The translations under genes and the position numbers were made by a program. Below the pieces are notes generated by a model. It was not told the DNA's origin. It searched no databases and saw only the letters and a list, made by a program, of their open reading frames with translations. A stretch of DNA of 64,000 nt from Eremophila alpestris peregrina (Eukaryota; Chordata; Aves; Passeriformes; Alaudidae), in assembly GCA_009792885.1 (NCBI GenBank), contig WMCF01000023.1, positions 7,984,861 to 8,048,860 on the forward strand, written 5' to 3'. Numbering within the stretch: position 1 is the first letter of the stretch; each line of letters starts with the position of its first letter. Below are positions 1 to 13,200 of the stretch, one piece after another.

Positions 1-2940
1 TGCTGTCTTCCCTGACCCTCATCTCCACCTGAGTGAAATTGTTGATGGGTCTTGTTATCCCCAGATCTAGAAGCCAAATAGAGGGAAACTTGCCAGAGAA
101 ATGAATACTGCAAGGTGCAGCAATGCACTTGCTTATAAATCAGAGAGAACAAATCTGGGCAGAATTATTTGTGCTTTTGACAGACAGTGGTAAATAAGGT
201 CAACAATAGATGGTGTCTCAACTCACTTCTTTAGGTTTTCATTGTGACATTCTTAGGGGATCATGGGTCTTTGCAAATCTCAGGGTTGGAAATGGACATA
301 TGAAAAAAATCCTTATTTGTATTTATACAGTGCTGAATGATACTAGGAACACTATTTTTTTCGCTGACACAATGAAATGTAACATTCTATATTTTTATAA
401 AACTTCCAAGAGTTTTTTGTAATGCAAAGGAATATTGTACCAGGTAATCAGGGGTCCTTCAAACACTGCCAGGCCCACACTGGAGGGAGAACACAGCTGC
501 CTTCCCCACTGCTATCAGGAGGAGGTTTTCCTTATCTCCCTCCCTCCCTCCCTCCCTCCCTCCCTGACACAGTCTGTCTGCAGTTTGCCAGCAAAATATG
601 CATTTGCAAATGTCCCCTGGCACATTATCCATTTACCAAGTACGTATCCATCACTTGAGTCATCTCTGTGACTAACAGCCCTCACTCTCTTGCACACAAG
701 AGTCAAGGGAAATCCAAGTTAAAGCAAACTAATTAATGGCCTGAGACAGGATGGTGCTGCAGGGAACCTTTTCAGCCCCCTCTTGCCAGATGATTTCTGT
801 ACTGGAGCACAACATAAGGAATATTTGTCCTTATGTTGGATTTGCTGTGGCAGGATTTGCTGTGGTTTTCAGAAGGGCAAGTGTCAACAGAAGACAATCC
901 CATTTGTGCTGGTAACTTGTGTCTGCTGAGTGATGGATTTTTGCTTTTGGTGATGGATCTCATAGAAGATTCCTAAAAAACAGGGCTTGAGAAAACTCAT
1001 GTATGCTACTGATTAACAATCCATAGGAGAACTTGTAGTTAAAAAAAAATAGGTTGAATTCAATGGAGGATGACACTTTAAACAGCAATGAGGAATGTGT
1101 TGGAGATTGAAGCCTGGCAGATCAGAAGGGCACCGAGACTGTCCTGGATGATGCCATTCAGAAATTTCTCTTGGTCTTGCCTGAGCGGGGCTGGGCACAA
1201 GGAGGTGACCAGTGTGTGACAGGCTGTCTTCTGGCCAGCTGGGTCAACTTCATCCCCCCACTTCTACACTCATCTGTCCTGTCTTTTGTTGTTTTTAAAT
1301 GATGTGAAGAATTAGTGTTCCTGCTGTGTTCCTGAGCTGCAGTCAAACATCGAGGGTGAAAAGGACATCCCATCCACTGTCAGAAAACCCTGGCTTGCAT
1401 TTTTGCTCTGGTGAGGAGTCCTGGAGGTGATCACAGCGTGCTGACTGTGCACCTTCAGCTTCTGCCTCATACAAGGGAGCCCACGCTCCCAAACTGATCT
1501 GCTTGTCCCTGCACACAGGGCTCAGTACCAGTGCAGCCAGTCTGCCTGCCTTTCATCTAATTAATACTGGTTTCTGCTGTTTGGCCTCACTGGGAAGGCA
1601 GCAGCATGTCAGATCTGATGCCTTCCCACCAGGAGCTGCTGCTCACACACAGGACACACACTGTAGCAGGGTGGTCAGACAAAGCACCTGCAACCCAAAA
1701 TGGCCATGGGATTTTATTTCAAGTAGCAGAAATCAGGACAGTGGGGATGCAAGGAGCTGGCATGTCCCAGTGACCACTGGTGCTGGCTGCAGCTGCCCCA
1801 GCCCATCAGTCAGGGCCAGCTCCAGTGCCTGCATTGTGCCCACAGCGGGATCTGCGGCACCAACGTGGCTGCAGTTATTTTAAGATGATGCCAGGTTGCA
1901 TTAGACTTCTGTAAGTGGTGTTATTTAACATGTTGTGCACAAGGGTGGGCACTGGCCAACTTGGGGAGCCATGGCCGGAGGTTTTCAGAGTTATCCTGGC
2001 TCTGATATTCCCTTGGGATGAGGAGGTTTGCTGGTTCAGATGTCTCTGCAGACACACAGGCATGTTTAACATAAATGCAAAAATTCAGGAATAAGCCAGT
2101 AAAAACGTCTCACCATGGACAAATTAAAATCAGAAGGAAAGGCATTATTGGGGAGGGCAGATTAGCTGGGCAGGGAAATGAGCAGATAATCAGGCAGAGT
2201 CATTTCACCTCCAGCAGAGTGTGTGCATCCATCTGAGATGAACATTAAACATAAAAAGGGAAAGAGGTTGGAGGAGGTCTTGGGAGGCAACATGCTTCTC
2301 CCAAAGCAAATGGAAATGACAAAGAAAGAGAGGTGTGTTGGGAATTCTGAAAGAATACCTACCTGCCTCAATCCAGCTAACCTCTGTCTTTCCCTTTCCT
2401 CTTGTGGTATGGCACTCAGGATTGGTCCTATTTAGCCACCTTTAGTAGCTAAATAAAAGTACAGGGGAAAGAGGCACAGAGGGAAATTTTAGACATTCTT
2501 CTTACTTAGGAGGTGAATATCATTGGAAAGATTATTTGTTACATCCTAATTTTTCACATCACTACAGAATTCCCTTCATCAAGAGATGAAGGCAGTTATG
2601 GATGGAACACCAGCTTTAAAGGGCTGGACTGACTTGTTTTAATTCCTACGGGCAATCAAACATTGAATTTGAGTTTGGTGAAAGAAAGGCATCTCTCCAA
2701 GGTCTCAAAGGTTAATAGTTTGAAAGTATTATTCCCTTTGCAAAACAAAGTTCTTTTTAGTCAAAGACAGTTAAGCCAGAACTAGCTAGGAAGAATACCT
2801 GTAGTCTGAGAACTAGGGAGAGGGAGACTGCTCCCATGAGAGCAGTGCTGGCCCATGGGCACCACAGTCTGGTGACACAGGCCACTGTGTGGCTTTCTTC
2901 TGGCTTCACCCTGCTCTTCTGTGTGTGTTCCTTCCTAAAG
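1..2940 (+). other. NRIP3 intron 1 (partial), no gene seen
   Basis: The stretch precedes the first NRIP3 exon in the window. In human NRIP3 the first exon encodes about 58 residues before the Gln-Pro-His-Asn-Ile segment. No reading frame here resembles that N-terminus, so exon 1 should lie to the left of the window and this is intronic. The ORFs present are short and have no recognisable domains. A (TCCC)n run sits at about 536-565. The intron ends in a pyrimidine-rich stretch and AAAG at 2937-2940. Confidence 0.7.
536..565. repeat. (TCCC)n microsatellite
   Basis: About seven tandem copies of a TCCC unit, uninterrupted, in NRIP3 intron 1. It produces short serine/proline/leucine-rich reading frames on both strands that are artefacts of the repeat. 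Confidence 0.9.
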
Positions 2941-3158
2941 CAACCACATAACATCCTGCAGAAGCGCCTGATGGAGACAAATCTATCCAAGTTCCGAGGC
3001 AGCCGAGGCAGCTGGACCCCAAAGGGTGACCTCTCCTCACAGACCAACAAGCTGAATCAAACCAAGCTGGACAGCTCAGGGAAAACAGAAGATGAGGAGC
3101 TCATAGTGGTGAGCTGCCAGGTAATAGTCCCTCCACAGCCTTTTGTGGGTTTTTTTTG

Positions 3159-3190
<32 letters not shown>

Positions 3191-6100
3191 CCTGCAGGTT
3201 TTATTTCCAACAGTCTCAGGCTGTGCTCTTGTTCTCCATGTTTCCCAGTCAGGTTTGTGCTCCCACGGGACTGTCACAGCTGTGGGATACACTCCCTCTG
3301 CAGCTCCAGGCTGCTGTGGCAGAGATGTCCACCTGGGAATCACAGAGAAAACTGCTCTGATGGGTGTCTTCCCTTACACATCAGGGCAGAGGGGATAGCT
3401 AAGCTGGGGCAGCACACTGAAATGCTGGGGTGTAATTATCCATGGCAAATCCCTGTGCTCACAGCCTGCTTGTTTTCCTCAAGTGCCATTCCTATTTTCT
3501 CTGCCCAAGGGTAATTTCACAATTCTCTTCTTTAGCCCCACACTCATTTGTACTTCCCACTCTCCACAGGATTCCCTCCTGCCCAGGACTGCCCCATCTG
3601 CTCCCTGCAGGGGCAAATGAGCCAGGAAGGGCTCAGGACCCTACATGCAGGGAGCCGGGATGAGCTGACATGAGGAGAGTTGATGGGCACCAGAGCTCCT
3701 GGACATTGGTGCTGATCCTGCATCCCATACATCATTTCCCATCTCTTCTTGCTCTTGCAGTGTGCGGGGAAGGAGCTGAAGGCTGTGGTGGACACCGGCT
3801 CCCAGCACAACCTCATGTCGTCTGCCTGCCTGGACAGGCTGGGGTAAATATCCATGGATTTCTGTCCTGCAGGAGCATGGAACCTGGCAGCAGAGGCAGA
3901 GTCCTGGGCCTGGGGCTTTGCTCATGCCAGTGCTGGTCATTCTAGGAGGGAGTGCTTCGGGCTGTGACTGGGCAAGCCCCTGACCCTCCTGTTACAACCA
4001 AATCCTGTCCCAATCTTAAGATGGAATAGAAAGCCTTTCAGAGGGTTGGATGCATTTGTGTTTTTGCATTGCCTGCTGGTCACTCGGTGCCTCATGAAAG
4101 AGCTGAACATTTCTCAGCCTTCTGTGCCCCATGGCAGGCGTGGGGCTGCAGCCCAGCCCAGCTCTCAGCCCCCCCTGGCAGGTCAGGGACCAGGCTGCTG
4201 GACATGCCCCCAGCTATGGCTGCAGCACTGCTGGCCCTGCACCCAATGTAAAGAAGCTGTGTGCATGAATGTTCTCAGAACTGGGTGTCTGATGCTGCTC
4301 CCAATCACAAATTTCTCCTGGTTAAAGGAAAAGGAAATGCATTTATGGATTATTAGTCAGAGGTGACTGACAGCCATTTGCAGCAAAACTCTCATCTCTG
4401 AGTAGCAGGAGCAGGCATCAGCTCACAGGATATCAGGGAGATTCTGGCACTTTATTCCCATGGAGTAGTTGTTTTTTGCAGCTAACTTGCAGTAATTATG
4501 AAAAAAGAAAAAAGAAAATCAACTGCTCACTGAGCACTACTGCACAGCCCTGAATGAACGGTGCCTGCTCCTGTCCTAACATGAATCACTTCTTTGCACA
4601 ATAGTGCTTAGTGACTGGAAGGTGGCTGTGCTTACTACAGCCTTGTCACAATCTGTGGAGCAGCTCAGCCAGGCTTAGGATGGCCACACGATGGCATTTG
4701 GAGGGATTTCATGCTCTGGGATAGTTCCTCTGCTCCCTGTGTTTCTTCTGTGTGTTCGGTGCAGTTCTTGCAGCACTTCTCTGCCACAGCAGCCCTGTCC
4801 TTCAAAGAGCACTGAAGAAAGAGATCAGAGCCTGTTTCTGCTGCCCAGGTCTCAGGGGACTCAGTGCCCCAAAGCAGCACTTGTGTGTCAGGCATCGCTT
4901 GATGCTCAGGCTCAATTCCTCCCTTATTTTTCAAAAAATGTTTGTGTCTTGTCGTGATGCCAGTCACTCTCTCCCCCTCACACTGAGGAAAGCAGTGGAG
5001 TAGGCTCACAGGCTGCCAGTATGAGAAATCCCCTGTGGAGCTGTAGGAGGTGCAGGAGGTGGCCAAGGAACTCATAAACTTCTGATTGATACGTTCCTAC
5101 TGATTTTTAAGACTCTAAGAAAGCAGCAGAGAGGAGCCAGCTCCTTTTCCCTGCTACCCCTCACAGTGCTTGCACCTGTGCTAAATGATGTGCGCAATGC
5201 CCACCTCAGTCCTGGAGCCTCTGAGGGGGCTGGCTCCCCAGGATGGATGGACAGACAGACAGACACAGACATGCACTGCTGCAATGCGGCTGAGCAGAAA
5301 GATTCCTCAAACAGCTGAAAATTGATATGGCTTTTATCTGAGGGAGAGATCAGTGCCTCAAACAGCCTTTCTATTAGATTCTTGCTCAGTTTAAAAGAGA
5401 AACTGAAGCTAAATAATTAATTAGTATTGTCAGACTGGTTCAAAGGGTGTAGACAGAAGCTGTACTTGAGGTATCTCTGACATCCTTTTTTCTTTTCTTT
5501 GGGCTGAATGTGATTGATCTGTCCCCATTTCCTCTGAAAAAACCCAGCAGCAGTGCCTAACAAACTACCAAACATGGATTGGGCCACCCTGGAAGTGAGC
5601 CATGTTTAGCATGGAGAAAAGGGGACTCAGGGGGCACCTTGTTACTCTCTACAACTATCTGAAAGGAGGATCAAGTGAGGTAATGAGTGACAGGACCAGA
5701 AAAAAGGTCTCAGGTTGTTCTAGGTAAGTTTAGTTTGAGTATCAGGAAAAATTTCTTCACTGAAAGGGTGGTCAGGCCATGGAACAAGCTGTTGAGAGAA
5801 GTGGTGGCATCAGCATGCCTAGAAGTGTTTGAAACATGTGTGGCATCTGGGGACAAAGTTTAGGGGTGACCTTGGCAGGGCTGGGTTAAGAGTTGGACTC
5901 GATGCTCTTAGGGGTCTGTTCCAACCTCAGCCTTTCTGTGATTCCGCAGGGACACAATGTCATCTCCACTCATGGAAGCTGGAGTGAACGAACCCTTCCT
6001 TACACCCACACTGCATTAGGAGCAATTTTGTATTCCCCAAGCCTTGAGAAAATGTAGGAAAAAGATTCCTTGGTTAAAACCCAAAATGCAGTACAGAGAT

Positions 6101-8425
6101 GTGCTTGGGGCAGCCCCAGGGCTGCATTGTGGTCTGCTGTGCCTGTGGGCTGCTGGCTGCTTGCAGAGCACCCACAAAGAACCTGCCAGGGAAGCAGCTT
6201 TCCAAAAACAGCGCGGTAAATGAGCAAGCTAAGAGCACTTCAGGTGTAAGCACCCTCCAAACACCGTTTGCTCCTTGCTGGAACAGTCAAGCCATGGCCA
6301 TTTGATGTGAAGAGTGTTTTCAATGCCCACAGGTTAAGGGAGCATCTCAAAACACTGCCAGCTGAAGAAGAGGTGGTTTCATTGCCCAACAAGGTGAAAG
6401 CCATTGGCCAGATCGAGCATCTGTCCCTCACAGTGGGAGCAGTCCCTGTGGAGTGTGCTGCCCTCGTCGTGGGTGAGTTCAGAACCCTCTGTCCTCCACT
6501 ATGGGCTGGGGTCTACTTCCTCTTACCCCAGCAGGAAAAACAAAGCTTTAGGAAGAAGTTACAATTAAAATAGAGTAAGTTCTTGTTTGGCCCCCCCAGA
6601 GGGAAGGGGGAGGATGTGTTCAGCAGGCTTGGCTTTGCCATGCTGATGGAGCAACCACTGCATCTCCCTGCAGGCACATCCTCCTGCCCTCCTGTGCCCT
6701 ACTGTTCTCCTCTGGAGTCAGCCCTTTATAAACAGGCTCTTGTTCAGTACAGCAATCACACAGAAAGGCTGGAGTCACAGACAGAAAGCCCAGGAGGGCA
6801 TTTTGAATGTATAAATCTGAATTTCCTGTTTTTTTTCAGAGGACTACGACCAACCCTTTTCCTTTGGGCTGCAGACACTGAAGTCTCTAAAGGTAGGAGT
6901 TTTCCAGCAGGATGCTTACCCCTGCTGAATGGGGGAGCTGGGATCACTCTAATTTGCACTTTTCCCTCTTACCTAAAGACATTTATTCTCTACAGTGTGT
7001 CATAAACATGGAGAAGCACCATCTCATTCTGGGGCAGATGGACAGGGAAGAAATCCCGTTTGTGGGCACTGACAGTGCTGAGGCAGGAGAGCAGTAAGTA
7101 GTCTGGGCAGGTGAGCTGCATGTGCATCCCTCAGCCTGCTGGCAGTGCCCACTGGTGGGGCCACACAGGAGCTGCCAGACCCTTTGCTGGAGGCCAGTGA
7201 GAGGTCAATGTCCCCGGCAGAATTTGCTTTTATCAGCTCATCAAATTTTGAATTGGAGTCCCCGGATTTTTTGGCAGCCTTTGTCAGCTTTTACTGCTTT
7301 TTTTTCTAGCAGACATTGTACATCAAAGCGGGTGTCTGACAAGACATGCACAGGGGAATGCCTTAGGAAATGTACTTTTTAGAGGTCACTAAGAAGAGTC
7401 CTTGAGGCTTGCTTTGACAATGTTCACAAACAAATCTTTGCCTGGAAAATGTTTATGAGGCAAGGCCGAAAAACCCACATGAATGCTTGAGAGAGAGATC
7501 CTGTCTGGAGATAATGGCCTTGCCACTTCCCCCCGCATTACCCCAGCAGCCCTCCTGCCAGCTCTTCCTGGTGTCCCAGATTTTTCCAGCCTTGTCTCCC
7601 TAAAGAAAGATAACCATGTGCTGTACCTCTTAAATGTGGTGGCTGGCTCTGCAGGCAAGCGGGCGGGGCAAACCCCCTCCTCCCAGGCGCTGCATGGGGC
7701 TCTTCCTTGCTGAGTGCTGTGAGTAAGAGATGCATCACTGGTTCCTTCCTCTGACTCACGAAACCAGTGGCCTCCGAGTGCCTGACAGGGGGTTTGCGCT
7801 TCTGTGCCTTCGCAGGCAGCGCCTGTGGTTGCTCAGCCATGAGCAACCCAAAAAACCTTTGCTCACCGCTCAAGAAAGCGTGTCTGCTGGATGATGTAGG
7901 TCAGCATCTCCTTTAGCTGCCTGTAGCCTCCAGCCCCGGGAGTTTGGGATGTCCTGCAGCCCCGCGCAGCTCAAACCTGCTGTGCTGGGAGCTGCCGAGA
8001 TGAAGGGAGCGGGGGAGGAGGGGAAGGAGCGCACCTCCCTCGCCTGGTTGTACCGATGGGCGTCGGGGAGCTCGGGAGGGATGCAGGGGTCAGTGCGGCG
8101 AGTCAGGATGAGAGCGCAGGTGCCCCTGCTCCGTGTCCAGGGCACCCTGTGTCCGGGACAGCTGATGGCCCTGGGTGCGGTGTGTGAGCGCAGGGAGTGC
8201 CAGGTACAGCACTGTCGGGGACCCATGCAAGACCACAGGCTGGTTTCCCTGTTTCCTTTGAAACAGAGATGTGAGAGACCCAGTGTAGTTCTGTCACCAC
8301 CGCAGTGATGAATTATTTCTTAGTACTGCTTTCAAGGCCAAATATGTACTTTTTTTTTTTCCCATGAAAAAAGCCTGTTCTACTAAATGTCTTTTCCTTC
8401 CAGTTTCAGCAGTTTGGAGGCATAA
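2941..8425 (+). CDS. NRIP3: Nuclear receptor-interacting protein 3, partial (exon 1 missing)
   Basis: Exons: 2941-3120, 3761-3843, 6333-6472, 6840-6892, 6996-7093, 8404-8425. All are bounded by AG/GT and keep phase. The product resembles human NRIP3, starting at the Gln-Pro-His-Asn-Ile-Leu-Gln segment after human exon 1. NRIP proteins carry a retroviral/DDI-type aspartic protease fold. Here a canonical Asp-Thr-Gly-Ser motif lies at local residues 71-74 (codons 3791-3802). The distal half ends in a hydrophobic-hydrophobic-Gly strand (Leu-Ile-Leu-Gly, in exon 6996-7093), as in DDI1/2. NRIP2, the paralog, binds nuclear receptors; NRIP3 function and any proteolytic activity are uncertain. The last junction is inferred. 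Without it, translation stops at TAA 7095-7097. With it, the tail ends Ser-Ser-Leu-Glu-Ala, similar to the human Thr-Ser-Glu-Ala end. Identity is secure; the C-terminus is less so. Confidence 0.9.
3121..6839 (+). other. NRIP3 introns between exons 2 and 5
   Basis: Three introns (3121-3760, 3844-6332, 6473-6839) separate the exons. The first contains a T/G-rich tract at about 3147-3192. The second is the longest and holds a CR1 fragment (about 5597-5945) and a short (GACA)n run near 5250-5270. ORFs on either strand in these introns have no recognisable similarity and no splice or promoter context, so I treat them as chance. Confidence 0.8.
5597..5945 (+). mobile_element. CR1 LINE 3' fragment, plus orientation
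   Basis: The stretch has the usual order of CR1 3' sequence: Met-Glu-Lys-Arg-Gly-Thr-like start of the terminal ORF region, a 'ctctacaactatctgaaagg' segment, the 'atcaggaaaaatttcttcac' segment, the segment about the 'ggtggtcaggccatggaaca' region, and an end near 'tttctgtgattcc'. It is 5'-truncated, as most CR1 copies are, and has diverged with stops in all frames. CR1 is the dominant LINE of birds. It lies inside NRIP3 intron 3. Confidence 0.9.
7098..8403 (+). other. NRIP3 last intron (inferred)
   Basis: Begins with the donor GTAAGT at 7094-7099 and ends with a pyrimidine-rich tract and CAG at 8401-8403. It has a moderately GC-rich centre (about 7650-8200) with overlapping chance ORFs on both strands. 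If the donor is not used, this stretch would instead be 3' UTR. Confidence 0.6.
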
Positions 8426-10265
8426 AGAGAACTTGAAACGCCATCCCCCCACAAGAGCTTGATATCAAAGATGAAACAGCAACGCGCTGCTTTGAAAACA
8501 TTTATACCAGGCTACAGCTTGAGTAGAGCTAAATGAAATCCTGTTTGTAGCCAGTTATTTAGAGATATTGTCATGTTTATCTATGGGTTTTGAGAAACAA
8601 ATGTGTGCTTATTTTCTGGACTTTTATATATAGTGTCCTCTTTAATACAAACAGTTGGGAAAACCTTATGAATTTCTTCTGATGAAAAAAAATACTTTTT
8701 ATAGTGACCTCGTATGAGTAATTGTACTTAGCTGTGATTAGAGGCTATCAGAATGAGATTTTTATTAATGATTTTTCCAGGGGCTAAGCATTTATATTCA
8801 CTTAATTGATATTGCCACATTCAAATGGCCATTACCAGGAAGTTACTTGGAGTAAAACAACAATGTTAATACCACCCAGGAATTATGGCTCATCCTGTTA
8901 GCATAGCACTGTTACCATGTAATTAGGGATGCAACTGCTGGCTTGATGAGAAAGAGCAATTGCAGAATCATTAATGGGTTACAGGCTTCTCTGCAGTGGT
9001 GTGGCACAAGCACAGGACCAGGGTTTGGGAGGGCTCCCAGGGTGATCTCCCCATATGGGGTTGGCACCAGTGCTGGGGCTCAAAACCCTCTGAGGAGGGA
9101 TCCTCTGGGCAAGTCTTGGCTGCTTTCCTATGGGTTAGTCAAGTAAATAAATCATTTCACTGGGCCAAAAAAACAACAAACAAGCACAGGAGTGTGTTCT
9201 CTGGAAAGCAGCAGATGCAGTGCCCTTGGCTGCCCCTGTCCCCAGGACCTGTGCCTATCCCTGCCCACCCAGCACCCAGCCTGGAGCCCCCGCGGCACCC
9301 AGGCCACGGCTGGTGCAGGTTATGGACTCCAGCTGCACTGCGGTGCTGCTGCCAGAAATGCCATATTTTTTATACCTGTCTACAAACTGCCTGGGTTCTT
9401 AAGTACAACTCTTGATGACCCTCAGGGACGGTGGGAGTTTTTGGCAGGACAAGCATTTAATTTGGTGCCACTGTCCTGGAGCAGCAGGGTCGCTGCTTCC
9501 CATGCCACAGGGTATTGCCTGGGGGAGCCTGGTCTCACACAACACAGCTTTTTATGTTTTCAAAACCTCGTGGGAATTAATCGCTGTCATCTGCTGAACA
9601 TGCACCTTTAAAATTCAGAATAATTTCCTTGTGATGTTGTGCATCTGCTGCTGGCCAGTCCTGCTGCAGCTGGATCCTTGAGGGATACAGTTGTGCTGCA
9701 GGAGCTGCTCTGGTGGCTCTGACTTAACAAAAGTGCTTTGGCCCCAGCATCAACCACATGCACCGAGGGCATTCCCTCTTTGGGAGTCCCCTGATGGTTC
9801 TGGGTGGGAATCAGAATGTTTTGTCATCTCCTGGCCATCAGCAGCCAGGCTCCTGCCAGCTGATCCAGCATGTGCCCACCCCTGCCATCCCATCCCTGCC
9901 AGAGCATCTCAGCTGGAGATTTACCTCCTGCAGTGGGTTTGAACCTCTTTTCCATATTGGGTATATCCAGCAAACCTGAACTATCTGTATTTTGAGCTAT
10001 TTTCTATCTTGGTGATAAGTTTCAGTGCTTTCTCTACATACAGTATTTTATATGACACAGCTATAACTATAAATATATATATATTTACAGCGTTGGGCTG
10101 CCCAGGGTAGTCCCACTGATGTGTTGTAGAAATATTTCACTAAATATGAAATATATTTGATTATTTTATATGCTATGAGTTTGGTATTTTGGTACTTTTT
10201 TCTTTCTGTGCATATTACTGTGCTAAATGTCAAATTAAATCTAAATAAAGTTACACCATTATTGC
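8426..10265 (+). other. NRIP3: NRIP3 3' UTR
   Basis: AT-rich, noncoding sequence follows the inferred stop at 8423-8425. It ends at a canonical AATAAA (10244-10249), with a GT/T-rich downstream element from about 10290. That gives a 3' UTR of about 1.8 kb. An (AT)n run lies at about 10074-10086. The length and single strong signal fit a terminal exon; transcript data would be needed to fix the cleavage site. Confidence 0.7.
10244..10249 (+). terminator. NRIP3 polyadenylation signal
   Basis: Canonical AATAAA followed within about 45 bases by a T-rich, GTTTT-repeat stretch suitable as a downstream element. It is the first strong signal after the NRIP3 stop. Confidence 0.65.
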
Positions 10266-13200
10266 TGTTTATTTGCTTGTATGCTAGATATGCTTCTTTT
10301 TTGTTTTGTTTTGTTTTGAGTGCATGTCTCTGTTAAGAAAAGGGGTTTGTTTCACTCTTAAGTCTGTTGAGGCTCTACAGTGCTCTTGGAAATGCTGTTG
10401 GGAATTGCCATTGAACTGAGGGAGAGCGACAGTTGGGATGAATTAACCAGGGCAGCCTAAATGGCACACAGCTAAAAGGTGGGCTAAAAGGTGAGCACTT
10501 GAAATCCCAACTTTCTGTGGCTATGGCTTTCCTTCCCAAGGGAGATATGAGATCCATGAGATCCTCCTGTTTCCATGTTTACCCTTTGGAAAGCTGTTTT
10601 GGTGTTTATGCTGTGTTTGGTTAGCTTGCTGGGGCAATGCCAGTGCAGGTGGATATGAGAGTCCTTTTTAAAGTCTGGAAAGCTGGGAAAAGAAAGTGGC
10701 CAGAACACAAGAGGTGAGGTATGAATGCAGTAGCCTTGTGACCACAGGCAGAAGTCAGAGTCTTCCCCAAAGCTTTGAATCTGGGTTTAGGGACTTCCTG
10801 TCTCTGCCTGGATGGGCTTTAGGATGCTTCAGCAGTAGTTGAGCTCTCATCATCATACTGATGAGAAATTATCCTTTCACCCACTCCAAGCTGTGCCACT
10901 TCCACAGCAACAACCTTGGAGCAGCAATACACCATGGCCAGTGAAACTGGCTCTCCTCAGTGCTGGGCTGGCACTTTCTCTGAACAAAGAGAGAAACCAG
11001 ACTCCAGCAATAAAATGAAGAAAAAATGAGAAGAATCAATGTACAGGCAATAATAACATCTCATGCTTCCTGGAGCTGCTACAGGTTTCTAGATTTATTT
11101 GTGATGCAGGAGAGCAGAGTCCCAGCATGCGCAAATAGAAAATCAATGGCCAAAATTCCATCCCTCCTGCACAGTGGGGCTAGTCCTGGAGCTGGTGACC
11201 CTCCAGAGGTGGCTCCTGTGAACAGGATAAGACAGGACAGCTGCTATAAGAGACAGGCACTCACCTCAGAGTGCCTCAGAGTTCCCCTATAGAATAGGGG
11301 AAGTAATATCACATCTCTGTGTCAAGTACTTGCATGGTCACAGGGGTAAATGGTACAGCAGCTGAGTGTTGCAGGCCATCTCTGGGTGCTGCTCCTGCTC
11401 CTCTCCAGCACAGGTGTGTGCCTGTGCCCCTTTGCCAACCTCTCCTTTGCAGGAAGGCCTTGTAACTGAGGGACCTGCTGCCTCTTGGCAGGTGGCAGGG
11501 GTAGAGAAGAGGGCAATGCATGCAGCCACGTGGGCTGAGGAGGACTCAGGAGATAAAGAAACAGCTGTGGGGGATATTATGAGAAGCCTCTGGGGTGGGA
11601 GAGGGTTTTGTTAAATGTTTTATTCAGCTGGTTATTGCCACAAACACCTCACAGGTGAGGGCAAGCACAAGCCCCTTCCCAAGCAACCTCAGGGAAAGTG
11701 AGCCAGCTGCTCCTTGGCCAAAATGTCCCTTCTGGTCAGCAGAGTGGTGGAACAAAACGCTTTTGCTCCTTCCAAGACCACGTCTTGTCTTCATTTTGGT
11801 CATGCCTAAAGCTGAGACAAAGTGCTCAATGAAGAAGACATTAAACGGAACCCTGGTGAGCCCATTGCAGAGCCTCAAAAGCTGGTGGAACATGCAGGAT
11901 CTTGATGCTTGAGTCCTTGCAATTAAGATGGCCCATGTGAGTAAGGCATCAACACTTGCTGAACATTTTAGAGACCTGGAGATCTGGTGGAGAGTGACTA
12001 TCAGGCTCCCAGCTCGTGTCTGTACTTCGTTGCAAGTGATGCACTCAAGGGCATGTGGGCAGGCAGCAGCAGAGGAGGAGCACCCTGGGGCTCACCCCAC
12101 AAACCCAACTTCTTCCACCACCTCTGCTACTTAACTCCTTCTGGGCTGGCCACTCTGCAGTGGAAAGCGAGAGGCCATTGACAGGAGGAGTCCTACAGCC
12201 ATCACTCACATGCATTTTGAGTCTTCCTGAGATCCACCAACATTTGTTCATTACCTCTACCAGCAGAGGAGCTGATTAGATGAGACCTGCTGGGGTGTCT
12301 CTGCACAGTTATCTCCAGGGTAATCTGTTATCTAATAGCTCTCCAGGGAGGTCCTTTTTATGAGCTTTTCTATCACTGATGATGAAGTGATGCTCAACAT
12401 GCTGTGAAAACAAATCTAATTCTTATGTCTCAGAAGCAAATAACTTGATGACTTATTTCTGTATAAACATATGCCTTGGGGCTGTATATTGCTGGGTTTA
12501 TTTCATGGGACAAACATCAGCTGAGGTCTGTATTGCTTTGTCACCTGCTGCTTAATTCCATTAACTGAAAGTCTTCTCCTTTTCCTAAGCTGAGATTCCT
12601 CTTTTTTCTCTTTTCCATGGGCTCTGCACTGCTGGCAGTAGCTCAGCCGTGTGCTGGTCTCCTTCTCCTCCTCCTCCTCTGTTAACGACCACATGGCTGA
12701 CGAAAGGCTGCAGGCTCTGGAGATGACACTGTAGGTATCAGTGACATTTCACCAGAGATGGCTTTGCTGCAAAGGCAATTGATTTAATGCTCTTGTTATT
12801 AGAGTGGTGCTGCAACCACTTCCCCAGGATGGGATTTCATCACTCCCAAAGTGGGTATGAAGACAGCCGACAACCTAAAAATAATACCTGGAGTTTAGGA
12901 ATAACAGGAAGCCAGGTCAGCAGGAGAACTGGCCGGGGTGAGGGGGGAAGCTGCCGACACTTGGTCTCTGCTTTTTGAATGCGGTAGGATCCGTGCCCGG
13001 GGCTCGTGGCTGCCCCCGCAGGGAGACGCGGTTGGGTTCTCCAGAAAAGCCTCACACAAAGAGAAGTGGTGTAAAGTTAAATCCAAACCCGCCCAGTATC
13101 CACAAACAGGTGGGGGATTTGTAGAGCATGGGGAGCTCTTAGTGCTGTTTCAGCCTCTTGTGTCTCCACCTGTCCCCCCTCCCGACAGTGCCAAGGCCAG

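Noticed and set aside
1503..1883. 126-codon ORF in NRIP3 intron 1
   Set aside because: No similarity to the NRIP3 N-terminus, no promoter or splice structure, composition of ordinary intron sequence.
5250..5270. (GACA)n stretch considered as a notable microsatellite
   Set aside because: Only about four units, imperfect; mentioned within the intron description only.
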